NCBI GenBank assembly: GCA_038227745.1
Contig: JBBRPS010000388.1
Span: 1-9,470, forward strand
DNA from: DASPXY01 sp038227745
GTDB lineage: Bacteria; Planctomycetota; Planctomycetia; Gemmatales; Gemmataceae
Direction of reading: 5' to 3'
Length of the DNA stretch: 9,470 nucleotides
Position 1 is the stretch's first letter; each line of letters opens with the position of its first letter. Position numbers and translations under genes: made by a program. Under the pieces are notes generated by a model. It was not told the DNA's origin, made no database searches, and worked only from the letters and a program-made list of their open reading frames with translations. This document shows positions 1 through 5,649 of the stretch, one piece after another.

Positions 1-59
1 CACAACCCTTATTCCTCCGGCGCCGAAGATCCTCACACAAGCCCGACGCGCAAGCGAGG
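1..59. repeat. 59-bp direct repeat, copy 1
   Basis: This stretch is identical over 59 bp to 147-205, giving a period of 146 bp. It begins with CACAACCCTTATTCC and ends in the reverse-oriented 27-bp unit. The copy starts at the window edge, so the repeat may extend further left. Such exact identity implies a recent tandem duplication or ongoing homogenisation. Confidence 0.9.
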
Positions 60-89
60 GACCCCTCGCTTGCGCGTCGGGCTTGTGTG
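34..89. repeat. Hairpin of 27-bp repeat units (34-60 / 63-89)
   Basis: Bases 34-60 (CACACAAGCCCGACGCGCAA, then GCGAGGG) are the exact reverse complement of 63-89, separated by only 2 nt (AC). A transcript on either strand would fold into a 27-bp stem. No U-run follows, so it is not a canonical intrinsic terminator. Confidence 0.9.
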
Positions 90-95
90 CGCGGT

Positions 96-122
96 CCCTC
101 GCTTGCGCGTCGGGCTTGTGTG
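96..122 (+). repeat. Single forward copy of the 27-bp unit
   Basis: Same 27-bp sequence as 63-89, in the same direction, 6 nt downstream of it. It is followed by TGTGACCAGC-like sequence, which also follows the forward copy at 244-270. This suggests the true repeat unit is longer than 27 bp. Confidence 0.85.
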
Positions 123-146
123 ACCAGCACTCCTGCCGCAGCCAGC

Positions 147-205
147 CACAACCCTTATTCCTCCGGCGCCGAAGATCCTCACACAAGCCCGACGCGCAAG
201 CGAGG
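147..205. repeat. 59-bp direct repeat, copy 2
   Basis: Exact second copy of bases 1-59. A shortened relative of its first bases (CACAACCCTTACTCCGCGG) occurs at 1254-1272, across the stop codon of the sigma factor gene. The leading motif is therefore also part of the dispersed repeat family. Confidence 0.9.
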
Positions 206-236
206 CACTCCCTCGCTTGCGCGTCGGGCTTGTATG
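180..236. repeat. Second hairpin of the 27-bp unit (180-205 / 210-236)
   Basis: The reverse copy at 180-205 pairs with the forward copy at 210-236 across a 4-nt loop. There is one mismatch near the outer end (TGTATG in place of TGTGTG). It is the second occurrence of the arrangement seen at 34-89. Confidence 0.88.
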
Positions 237-243
237 GCCAGTC

Positions 244-270
244 CCCTCGCTGGCGCGTCGGGCTTGTGTG
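244..270 (+). repeat. Forward copy of the 27-bp unit, variant
   Basis: This forward unit has CTGGCGCG where the other copies in this array have CTTGCGCG. The same variant is found in the 54-bp palindrome at 1175-1228, so two subfamilies of the element are present in this window. Confidence 0.85.
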
Positions 271-396
271 TGACCAGCTTCCGCGCCGGAGTATTATTCC
301 CCAGATCCCCTGTCGGGAAGGTGATCGAGACGGGGACACAGGTCAGAGAGGATTCGTCGTCGTTCGGCGAATTCACCCACGCAGGTCGCATTTTTC

Positions 397-404
397 GGAG
401 GGAG
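397..404 (+). promoter_or_regulatory. Ribosome binding site of the PPC-like gene
   Basis: GGAGGGAG lies 4 nt before the ATG at 409. It supports this start and argues against the upstream in-frame extensions into repeat sequence. Confidence 0.7.
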
Positions 405-408
405 TCCC

Positions 409-1149
409 ATGTCGCGCCTGTATCGTCTGCTGGCCGTGGCCGTGTTCGGCGGCCTCGCCCTGTCGCTGTTCGGGCCGGCCGTCAGCGCCCAGGAAAAGAA
501 GCAGGGGCCGAACTTGCTCGGCGAGAAGAAGACCGAGGCGGTGAAAACCACCCCGCAGGTCGAGTACGCCGGCGAGCTGGCCCTGGCCGGAGAACTGATC
601 CGCTACGGCCGCTCGAAGAAGGCCCCGGAGGCGTTACTGACGGCGGTCCGCATCCTCCACGGCATCCCGACCGCGAAACGCACGGAGAAGCCCAAGGTCG
701 AGGAGGGGACGAAGAAAGCCACCGGCAACACGAAAGCGCGGCCGCGCGACGACAGCCCCAAAGCGCTGCTCGCCGAGGCCCGCAAGATGGGCGGCGAGAA
801 CAAGGCGGTGGCCGCGCTGGCCGACCAGGTTGCCAGGGACCTCGACGAGGCGCCGCGCGGCGAGGTCCGCGGCCCGCTGAAGAGCCTGGAAACGATCCTG
901 CCCTTCGGGACGCACAACTTCAGGATGACTTTCCAGGGCCGTCAACTGGCCCGGGTCATCATGGACGGCGACAGCGGCACCGACCTCGACCTCTTCATCT
1001 ACGACGAGTTCGGCAACCTGATTCGTTCGGACATTGGCCTGACCGATTACGCCAACCTGACCTGGGTGCCGCGCTTCACCGGGCCGTTCACCGTGCGCAT
1101 CGTCAACCTGGGTGGCCGCAGCAATCGGTATTTCCTGATCAACAACTGA
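409..1149 (+). CDS. Secreted protein with C-terminal PPC-like beta domain
   Basis: The 246-aa product starts with a clear Sec signal peptide: basic MSRLYR, a hydrophobic core to about residue 22, and a likely signal peptidase I cut after Ala27 (AVSA|QEKK). Residues 28-160 are charged and Lys/Arg/Glu-rich, probably mostly helical or disordered. Residues about 160-246 resemble a bacterial pre-peptidase C-terminal (PPC) domain. Visible hallmarks are TDLDLFIYDEFGNLI (T191 onward), a VPRFTGPFTVRI strand and the ending NLGGRSNRYFLINN. PPC domains are usually non-catalytic beta sandwiches on exported enzymes; no enzyme domain is present here, so the role is unknown. The Asp-rich turn could bind a metal, by analogy only. 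The gene stands alone and converges on the sigma factor gene, with a 54-bp palindrome between them. The reading frame is confident; the PPC assignment is by motif pattern. Confidence 0.85.
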   Translation: MSRLYRLLAVAVFGGLALSLFGPAVSAQEKKQGPNLLGEKKTEAVKTTPQVEYAGELALAGELIRYGRSKKAPEALLTAVRILHGIPTAKRTEKPKVEEGTKKATGNTKARPRDDSPKALLAEARKMGGENKAVAALADQVARDLDEAPRGEVRGPLKSLETILPFGTHNFRMTFQGRQLARVIMDGDSGTDLDLFIYDEFGNLIRSDIGLTDYANLTWVPRFTGPFTVRIVNLGGRSNRYFLINN

Positions 1150-1174
1150 GCGGCAGGGTGCCGTGGAGAGAAGG

Positions 1175-1228
1175 ACACAAGCCCGACGCGCCAGCGAGGG
1201 ATCCCTCGCTGGCGCGTCGGGCTTGTGT
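1175..1228. repeat. Perfect 54-bp palindrome between convergent genes
   Basis: Bases 1175-1200 are the exact reverse complement of 1203-1228, and the central AT is itself symmetric (GGGATCCC). It is the two-armed form of the 27-bp repeat family at 34-270, in the CTGGCGCG variant. It sits 25 nt after the stop of the PPC-like gene and 33 nt before the stop of the oppositely directed sigma factor gene. It could therefore act as a bidirectional transcript end or mRNA-stabilising hairpin. There is no U-tract, so classical intrinsic termination is not supported. Confidence 0.9.
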
Positions 1229-1261
1229 GTGCGGCCGCCCCGGCCTTTCGTCCCACAACCC

Positions 1262-1882
1262 TTACTCCGCGGAAGTCTCCTCCCACTTGCGGCGGATCAA
1301 TACCAGCTTGCGCTCAACGGTCCGCTCCACGCACTCGAGTTTCACTGCAATCTCCTGGTTCGTGTAGCCTTCCAGCTTCCACAAGGCGAGCTGCGCCAGG
1401 CCAGGATCGCCCAGCGCGTCGAGGCGACGTTCCAGCCCTTCGGCCAGTTCGACGGCATCCTCCGGCCCCGGCTCCAGGCTCCGCAGTTGCTCGATCAGGG
1501 ACTCGTCAATCTCGGAATCACCCAGCGGTCCGCCGGCGCCCGCATGTTCGCGTTCGACGTGCCGCTTCTTGCGGGTGTGGAAGGTCAAGACGTGCCGGGC
1601 CTTGTTGACGGTCATGGCCGCGAGCAGGTCCCAGAGGGCCGCGCGGCTATCGAGCTGGAATTCCCCTTGCCGGGCGCGGAGGCAAAAGCTCTTGTACATG
1701 TTCTGAAGCACGTCGTCTTCGTCCTCGCGGCGGCGGACGCGCGGCCGGAGGTGGTGGCGGGCGAGGGCGAAGAGTCGCTCACGGTAGCGCTTCCAGATGG
1801 CGGCCGCCGCCGCTTCGCGCTCGCCGGAGCCGCCGGAGGCGATCTGTGCGATCAGGCGCGTGACCGAACCCGGGTTTTGCAC
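1262..1882 (-). CDS. ECF-like RNA polymerase sigma factor
   Basis: The 206-aa product has the two-domain layout of extracytoplasmic-function sigma factors. Region 2 spans about residues 18-100, with RYRERLFALARHHL, the core-binding-type motif DDVLQNMYKSF (56-66) and a basic segment. Region 4 spans about residues 145-203 with a helix-turn-helix, GYTNQEIAVKLECVERTVER. It most resembles the ECF-like sigma-70 group common in planctomycetes. It would direct RNA polymerase to a limited set of promoters, possibly its own or the divergent caspase gene. The start is GTG at 1882; GGGAG on the minus strand (1891-1895) lies 8 nt upstream. No anti-sigma factor or kinase gene is adjacent inside the window, so how its activity is controlled cannot be read here. 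The stop codon lies inside a short sequence related to the dispersed repeat. Family assignment is strong, subgroup uncertain. Confidence 0.9.
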   Translation of the reverse strand: MQNPGSVTRLIAQIASGGSGEREAAAAAIWKRYRERLFALARHHLRPRVRRREDEDDVLQNMYKSFCLRARQGEFQLDSRAALWDLLAAMTVNKARHVLTFHTRKKRHVEREHAGAGGPLGDSEIDESLIEQLRSLEPGPEDAVELAEGLERRLDALGDPGLAQLALWKLEGYTNQEIAVKLECVERTVERKLVLIRRKWEETSAE

Positions 1883-2012
1883 GAAGGTGTCTCCCGAATG
1901 GTCCTGGTTCCCCGCGGCCGGGAGAAACGCTCATCCGCACACGGCCCTATGAGGGAGTGTTTATCAGTATAACGGGCCGTCTGCGTCTGTGGAATCGGCT
2001 CGTCGGGGTGGC

Positions 2013-2125
2013 GCGCTTTGGAGTGCGGCGCTCGGCGCCGCTTTCTCTCTTTCTTTTTCTCCTTGCGGACCTTGGGGCCAAAAAGAAAGTCAGAAAGCGG
2101 CGCCGAGCGCCGCACTCCAAAGCGC
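2013..2125. repeat. 34-bp perfect inverted repeat with foldable spacer
   Basis: Bases 2013-2046 (GCGCTTTGGAGTGCGGCGCT and onward) are the exact reverse complement of 2092-2125. The 45-nt spacer contains a second pairing, CTTTCTTTTT (2049-2058) with AAAAAGAAAG (2080-2089), so the whole 113 bp can form one long hairpin. No open frame inside encodes a transposase. It could be a MITE-like or REP-like element; I saw no clear target-site duplication. It lies between divergent genes, about 100 bp upstream of the caspase start. Confidence 0.9.
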
Positions 2126-2213
2126 CACGGCCGGCGAAATAATCCTTGCCCACCTGTCGGCTCCGTGCCCATGATGGGGACTATCAACAAAGACCCTCAC
2201 GACTCCGCCTTTC

Positions 2214-2218
2214 AGGAG
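2214..2218 (+). promoter_or_regulatory. Ribosome binding site of the lipoprotein-like caspase gene
   Basis: AGGAG lies 8 nt before the ATG at 2227. It decides the start: the frame is open upstream to 2146, but only the 2227 start has a good site and places an export signal at the N-terminus. Confidence 0.75.
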
Positions 2219-2226
2219 CTGCTCCC

Positions 2227-4464
2227 ATGATCCGCCGCCGGCGCCTCCCCCTCGCCCTTCTCCCGGTCGTCGCCCTGTGCTTTGCCTGCGGCCCCTCCCC
2301 ACCGCCCGCCGTGGCCCCGGCCCCCGACCGGAAAGAGGTCCGCGAACCGTCTCGCGGCGAAGGGCCGTCCCCTCCGGCCGGCAGCGCTTCCCGGCACGCC
2401 CTCCTCGTGGGGTGTACGCGCTATCCCAACCTGGAGGGTACGTTCGCGCACCTGCAAGGGCCGGGCAACGACGTCGTCCTGATGCGCCAGGTGCTGAAGG
2501 ACCGTTTCGGCTTCAAGGACGAGAACATCGTGACCCTGGCCGAGGCCGCCGGCGCCGACAAGAAGCCGACGCGCGCCCACATCAAACGCGAGTTCGACCG
2601 CCTGGCCCGGATCGCGAAGAAAGGCGACCAGGTGGTCATCCTCCTGGCCGGCCACGGCAGCCAGCAGCCCGACCAGGAGCCCTTCGACGAGGCCGATGGC
2701 CTTGATGAGACCTTCCTCCCCGCCGACGCCGGCCCCTGGCTGGAGGACAAGGGCAGGGTGGCCAACGCCATCGTGGACGACGAACTCGGCGTCTGGACCC
2801 GGGCCATCACGGACCGGGGCGCCGGGTTGTGGGTGATCGTGGACGCCTGTCATTCCGGGACGATGCTGCGCGGCGACAGCGCGGAGGTGGCCCGCGAGGT
2901 GCCGGCGGACCAGCTGGTTCCCCGGGCCGCCCTGGAAAAGGCCCGCACGCAGGCCGCCGAGCGCTTCAAGGGCGCCGCGGCCGGTGGGTCGCCGGCGCAC
3001 TGGGCGGACGAAGCCCCCGGTCTCGTGGCCATTTACGCCGCCCAGCCCACCGAGCCCACCGTCGAGCGCAAGCCCTACGACGGCTCCAGCGACAAGATGT
3101 ACGGCCTGTTGACCTACACGCTCTGCAAGGTGCTGACCACGGCCCAGTCCCCCCTCAGCTACCAGGAACTGACCCAGCGCATTCACGCGGAGTACGTCCG
3201 GCACGGGCGTGCCTCGCCGATCCCGCTGGTGGAAGGGAAGCACGTGGACCGTGAAGTCCTGGGGCTGCGCTCCTGGCCGGGCCGCTCGCGCTTCCTGCTC
3301 CGCAAGGACGGCGAGGGGTGGAAGGTGAACGGCGGCCATCTGCACGGGCTGACCGAGAAGAGCATCCTGGCCGTGTACCCGCCCGCGGGCAGCGCCGCCG
3401 CCGACAAAATTCTGGGCCACGTTCGGATCCAGGCCAGTCACGTCACCGAGGCGGAGGTGGTGCCGTGCGCCCACGCCGGCATGGAGGTTCGCAAGGACTT
3501 GCCGCCGGGCGGGCGCTGCGAGCCGGTGTATCGCGACTATGGGGAGTTGCAGCTGTCCGTGGCCGTGGCAGGGGATGCCGCGGACGCCGGCGTCCGGGCC
3601 TTGAAAAAGCACTTGCAGAGTATGGCCGCGGAGAAGGGCTCGCTGATCGCCCTGGCCGCGGACGCGAAACAGGCCGAGTGGCTGTTCCGGATCGAGAAGG
3701 GCGCGGCGGTCCTGTCGCCGGCCTACGCCGCCGCGTCCGAGGGCAAGGCGGGTCGGGCGGTGCCCCGATTCGGCCCCTATCGTCTCGATGACGCGGACGG
3801 CATCAGGGTTCGCCTGGAGCGGATCGCGCGGGTGCGCAACCTGTTGAAATTGACCTCCGCGTCCACGAAAGAGGCCGCCCGGGGCAGCCCGGCCGCTGGG
3901 GAAGAGAATGCTGAATTGGCCGTGGCGTTGACGCTGTTGAAGTTGCGCTCGAAGGAGGATCGCGAAGGGACCCCGGTGAAGTGGAAGGATCGGGGCGCGG
4001 TGCTGGCGGCGGGTGACTGGATTGCGTTCCGGGTGCAGAACGGCTCGCGCTTCGCCGTGGACGTGTCCTTGCTGTTCGTGGACAGCGGCTTCGGCATTGA
4101 GCCCGTCTTTCCTCGGCCGGGAATCGCCGCCGACAACCGCTTGCAGCCCGGGCAGAGTTACCGGACCGGGGCGTTCCGCGTCAACGCGAAAACGGTGGGG
4201 CTGGAGCACGTTACCCTGATCGCGGTGCGGGCGGCGGGCCAACAGCTCGATTTCACGTGCCTGGCCCAGCCGTCGCTGGAACGAGCCGTCGCCCGCGGCG
4301 GCGACGAAAACGGGCTGCGGTCACCGCTCGGTAAGTTACTGACCAGCGCCCTGTACGGGCAGGGTACGACGCGCGGGCTGGACATGGAGGAGATCGACAA
4401 TCATGCCCTGCGTCTGCTCTCGTGGTATGTCGAGCCGGCGGACGCGAAAGGGAAGAAGGAGTAA
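2227..4464 (+). CDS. Exported metacaspase-like peptidase C14 with DUF4384-like domain
   Basis: The 745-aa product is a probable cysteine protease of the caspase/metacaspase clan. The N-terminus is an export signal, MIRRRRLPLALLPVVALCFAC. Cys21 could be lipid-modified, but the lipobox (C-F-A-C) is atypical, so plain secretion is possible. A Pro-rich linker follows. The C14 domain covers about residues 57-345, with HALLVGCTRYPNLEG, catalytic His143 (LLAGHGSQQ), the metacaspase-like acidic stretch DEADGLDETFLPAD, and catalytic Cys208 in VDACHSG. The acidic residues suggest, from family knowledge, basic P1 specificity and perhaps calcium dependence. After a long middle part, residues about 590-675 resemble DUF4384 (GDWIAFRVQN, PVFPRPG, LQPGQSYRTG). 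The extreme C-terminus (S699 to stop) is duplicated downstream at 5679-5822. Start 2227 is preferred over 2146. Substrates are unknown. The catalytic call is confident; location and role are inferred. Confidence 0.9.
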   Translation: MIRRRRLPLALLPVVALCFACGPSPPPAVAPAPDRKEVREPSRGEGPSPPAGSASRHALLVGCTRYPNLEGTFAHLQGPGNDVVLMRQVLKDRFGFKDENIVTLAEAAGADKKPTRAHIKREFDRLARIAKKGDQVVILLAGHGSQQPDQEPFDEADGLDETFLPADAGPWLEDKGRVANAIVDDELGVWTRAITDRGAGLWVIVDACHSGTMLRGDSAEVAREVPADQLVPRAALEKARTQAAERFKGAAAGGSPAHWADEAPGLVAIYAAQPTEPTVERKPYDGSSDKMYGLLTYTLCKVLTTAQSPLSYQELTQRIHAEYVRHGRASPIPLVEGKHVDREVLGLRSWPGRSRFLLRKDGEGWKVNGGHLHGLTEKSILAVYPPAGSAAADKILGHVRIQASHVTEAEVVPCAHAGMEVRKDLPPGGRCEPVYRDYGELQLSVAVAGDAADAGVRALKKHLQSMAAEKGSLIALAADAKQAEWLFRIEKGAAVLSPAYAAASEGKAGRAVPRFGPYRLDDADGIRVRLERIARVRNLLKLTSASTKEAARGSPAAGEENAELAVALTLLKLRSKEDREGTPVKWKDRGAVLAAGDWIAFRVQNGSRFAVDVSLLFVDSGFGIEPVFPRPGIAADNRLQPGQSYRTGAFRVNAKTVGLEHVTLIAVRAAGQQLDFTCLAQPSLERAVARGGDENGLRSPLGKLLTSALYGQGTTRGLDMEEIDNHALRLLSWYVEPADAKGKKE

Positions 4465-4496
4465 CGAGGATCACCAGAGGTGTAACGACGGATGGC

Positions 4497-4623
4497 GGCA
4501 TGGTTCAAAGGGAGGCGGATCCGGGTGGCGCGGGATGTGGGGCCGGTTGCCAACCGGCCGGTCTTGGCCTGGCCGGTTGCCAACCGGCCCCACACTCCGC
4601 GCCACCCGTCTCTGAACCATGCC
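4497..4623. repeat. Nested palindromic repeat element
   Basis: The ends GGCATGGTTCA (4497-4507) and TGAACCATGCC (4613-4623) are inverted copies. The pairing continues inward with one gap through CGGGTGGCGCGG. Inside lie two identical near-palindromes, GGCCGGTTGCCAACCGGCC, at 4541-4559 and 4571-4589, each able to form its own hairpin. The element follows the caspase stop codon by about 30 nt, so it would sit in the caspase mRNA 3' end. No protein is encoded. It is probably a dispersed intergenic repeat, unrelated in sequence to the 27-bp family. Confidence 0.88.
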
Positions 4624-4752
4624 CGGATGGCCAGGGTTTTGCCCACCGAACTCCTTGCTACGGTAGGAGCATGGGGTACAACAAGAGCGACACTGCCCTG
4701 GCTGCCTGCCACCTGATACGATGCACACGAGAGGATCCTGTTTCTCGTCAAC

Positions 4753-4757
4753 AAGGA
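4753..4757 (+). promoter_or_regulatory. Ribosome binding site of the 98-aa gene
   Basis: AAGGA lies 9 nt before the ATG at 4767 and supports that start over upstream in-frame alternatives. Confidence 0.6.
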
Positions 4758-4766
4758 CCGCAAGCC

Positions 4767-5063
4767 ATGCAGAGCGCCACTTTCCGCGGCGAGGTCCAGG
4801 GCGGCCGAATCCTCACCGAACGGCCCCTGACCGACTTCGAGGGCAAACAGGTCTATGTCACCTTGATTGCCCCGGAAGAATCGCCTCCTGCGCAAGTCGC
4901 CGAACCTGGACACGCGGAGCCGTATGCTCCCGAGGAACCCGAGATCCTGGAGGATACTGGCCGCATCCGCATACCGCCACAGGAAGTCACGGCCGTTCAC
5001 TTCGACCTGGTTGACGTGGGCCGCCTCCCGATGCGCGTTTACTCATCCGACGAGGAGGCTTGA
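4767..5063 (+). CDS. Small hypothetical protein, antitoxin-like N-terminus
   Basis: The 98-aa product starts MQSATFRGEVQGGRILTERP and continues LTDFEGKQVYVTLIAPE. Residues 1-36 have the pattern of small beta-strand antitoxin-like proteins (DUF104/AbrB-like): a strand, a G-G-R-I turn, a hydrophobic-Pro-Leu segment, then EGKQVYVTLI. The rest is acidic and Pro/Glu-rich (residues about 37-62), then RIRIPPQEVTAVHFDLVDVGRLPMRVY and an acidic end. There is no signal peptide or membrane segment, so it should be cytoplasmic. The next gene begins 3 nt after its stop, and the strong ribosome binding site of that gene lies inside this frame, so the two are co-transcribed and probably translationally coupled. 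The resemblance is by eye and weak; it might equally be a regulator or accessory subunit of the next protein. Coding status is supported by the ribosome binding site and the tight pairing. Confidence 0.7.
   Translation: MQSATFRGEVQGGRILTERPLTDFEGKQVYVTLIAPEESPPAQVAEPGHAEPYAPEEPEILEDTGRIRIPPQEVTAVHFDLVDVGRLPMRVYSSDEEA
5053..5058 (+). promoter_or_regulatory. Strong Shine-Dalgarno for the 164-aa gene
   Basis: AGGAGG, a full consensus site, lies 8 nt before the GTG at 5067 and overlaps the last codons of the 98-aa gene. It fixes a GTG start and suggests translational coupling of the pair. Confidence 0.8.
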
Positions 5064-5066
5064 GCC

Positions 5067-5561
5067 GTGGATCAGCAACCGGAGTATCCCTGGTTTGCGG
5101 TTGCGCGTGGCAGCAGTCTGGAACAAGGCGATCTGGTGCGGCGGTGTCCCCGTTTCGTGTTGCCGCCGAACCTGACGCATGCAAACCAAGGCGTCGGCGA
5201 ACGCCAGGTCGTGGATGCCATCCTCCTCACCCAATCCTGCGACCTTGCCCTCCGCGCCGAGGGCGAATGCGAGGCCACGGACGCGCTGCTCTGCCCCTTC
5301 TACACCAGGTCGGCTCTCGCGAGTCACCCCGTGTTCCGCAAAGACGAAGCCTGGGAAGAAGTCCGCAAGGGGCGTCGCCCGTTCTACCACGTCATGAACG
5401 AGTGCCGGATTGCGGGGCATGAACAGGAGTTCGTTGCGCAGGGCGGCGACCGACTTCGGCTCCTGCCGCCGTACCGCGAGCACCTGTCGCAGGCGTTCGC
5501 CCGGCTGTTCATGCGCGTGGGGTTGCCGGCCGACATTCCTCCGTTCGGCAAGAAGAAGTAA
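5067..5561 (+). CDS. LTQSCDL-motif protein, function unknown
   Basis: The 164-aa product begins at a GTG with a consensus ribosome binding site. Visible motifs are LEQGDLVRRCP (residues 18-28), the hydrophobic strand and motif VVDAILLTQSCDL (48-60), LLCPFYTRSAL, a central YHVMNECRIAGHE, and RLRLLPPYREHLSQAFARLF then MRVGLP (129-154). I recall short bacterial proteins with the same QGD...TQSCDL...PPYREHLSQAFA order but know no proven function. Cys27, Cys58 and nearby acidic residues could bind a metal, which is speculation. It has no signal or membrane segment and ends in a Lys-rich tail. Compared with relatives I remember, the stretch between CRIAGHE and the PPYREH block is short, and a VDFR-type segment seems missing. 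It is paired with the 98-aa gene upstream and followed by a caspase gene remnant. A toxin, effector or sensor role is possible but not shown. Confidence 0.75.
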   Translation: MDQQPEYPWFAVARGSSLEQGDLVRRCPRFVLPPNLTHANQGVGERQVVDAILLTQSCDLALRAEGECEATDALLCPFYTRSALASHPVFRKDEAWEEVRKGRRPFYHVMNECRIAGHEQEFVAQGGDRLRLLPPYREHLSQAFARLFMRVGLPADIPPFGKKK

Positions 5562-5649
5562 CCACCGACGGGGGAAAAGGGGCAGCAGCTCGAATGGCAC
5601 TGTCAAGCGCAACCCTTGTTTGATGCCCGGGTTGGGGCAGACCCAAAGG

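Larger units (their letters stand above)
1..408. other. Gene-free repeat region upstream of the PPC-like gene
   Basis: I find no credible gene here. The open frames that cross it translate the repeats into low-complexity Arg/Ser/Pro-rich peptides and shift between frames. Bases 1-270 consist of units of one 27-bp element in both orientations (34-60, 63-89, 96-122, 180-205, 210-236, 244-270) plus a 59-bp direct repeat. Bases 271-408 are unique sequence and hold the ribosome binding site, and presumably the promoter, of the following gene. I could not pick out a convincing -35/-10 pair. Confidence 0.75.
1883..2226. other. Divergent intergenic region (sigma factor / caspase)
   Basis: This 344-bp stretch separates the minus-strand sigma factor gene from the plus-strand caspase gene. 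It must hold the promoters of both unless they are transcribed from elsewhere. A 7-bp inverted pair, ACGGCCC (1941-1947) and GGGCCGT (1974-1980), flanks an AT-richer patch with TATCAGTATAAC. On the minus strand that patch reads GTTATACTGATA and could be a -10 region for the sigma factor gene; this is weak. Bases 2013-2125 are a large inverted repeat listed separately. I see no gene: the short frames here come from the repeat arms. Confidence 0.6.
4465..4766. other. Intergenic region upstream of the two-gene module
   Basis: These 302 bp hold the nested inverted element at 4497-4623 and then unique sequence to 4766. The frame of the next gene is open back through this region, but the peptide is repeat-derived, so I do not count it as coding. 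ATG at 4671 is a possible alternative start, but its purine-rich stretch (GGTAGGAG, 4662-4669) is only 1 nt away, too close to serve as a ribosome binding site. CACCTGATACGATG (about 4710-4723) is a weak -10-like stretch; no confident promoter is visible. Confidence 0.55.

Noticed and set aside
1..270. CRISPR-like array
   Set aside because: The units alternate in orientation, form near-complete palindromes, have spacers of 2 to about 60 nt including repeated ones, and no cas genes are present.
1175..1228. Canonical rho-independent terminator
   Set aside because: The stem is very long and perfect, but no U-tract follows on either strand.
87..1367. 426-codon plus-strand frame spanning the repeat array and the PPC-like gene
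   Set aside because: It translates repeat units into Ser/Leu/Ala/Arg stretches, is out of frame with the well-supported 409-1149 gene, and runs into the convergent sigma factor gene.
2013..2125. Insertion sequence with terminal inverted repeats
   Set aside because: There is only a 45-bp spacer, no transposase frame and no clear target-site duplication. At most it is a non-autonomous element.
2212..4242. 676-codon open frame on the minus strand
   Set aside because: It lies fully antisense to the caspase gene, whose frame has catalytic motifs and a ribosome binding site. Long antisense frames are expected in high-GC coding DNA, and its peptide is rich in Gly/Arg/Pro/His/Gln without domains.
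4422..4766. N-terminal extension of the 98-aa protein
   Set aside because: The frame is open, but it overlaps the caspase 3' end and reads through the palindromic element. The ATG at 4767 has a ribosome binding site and begins at the recognisable motif.
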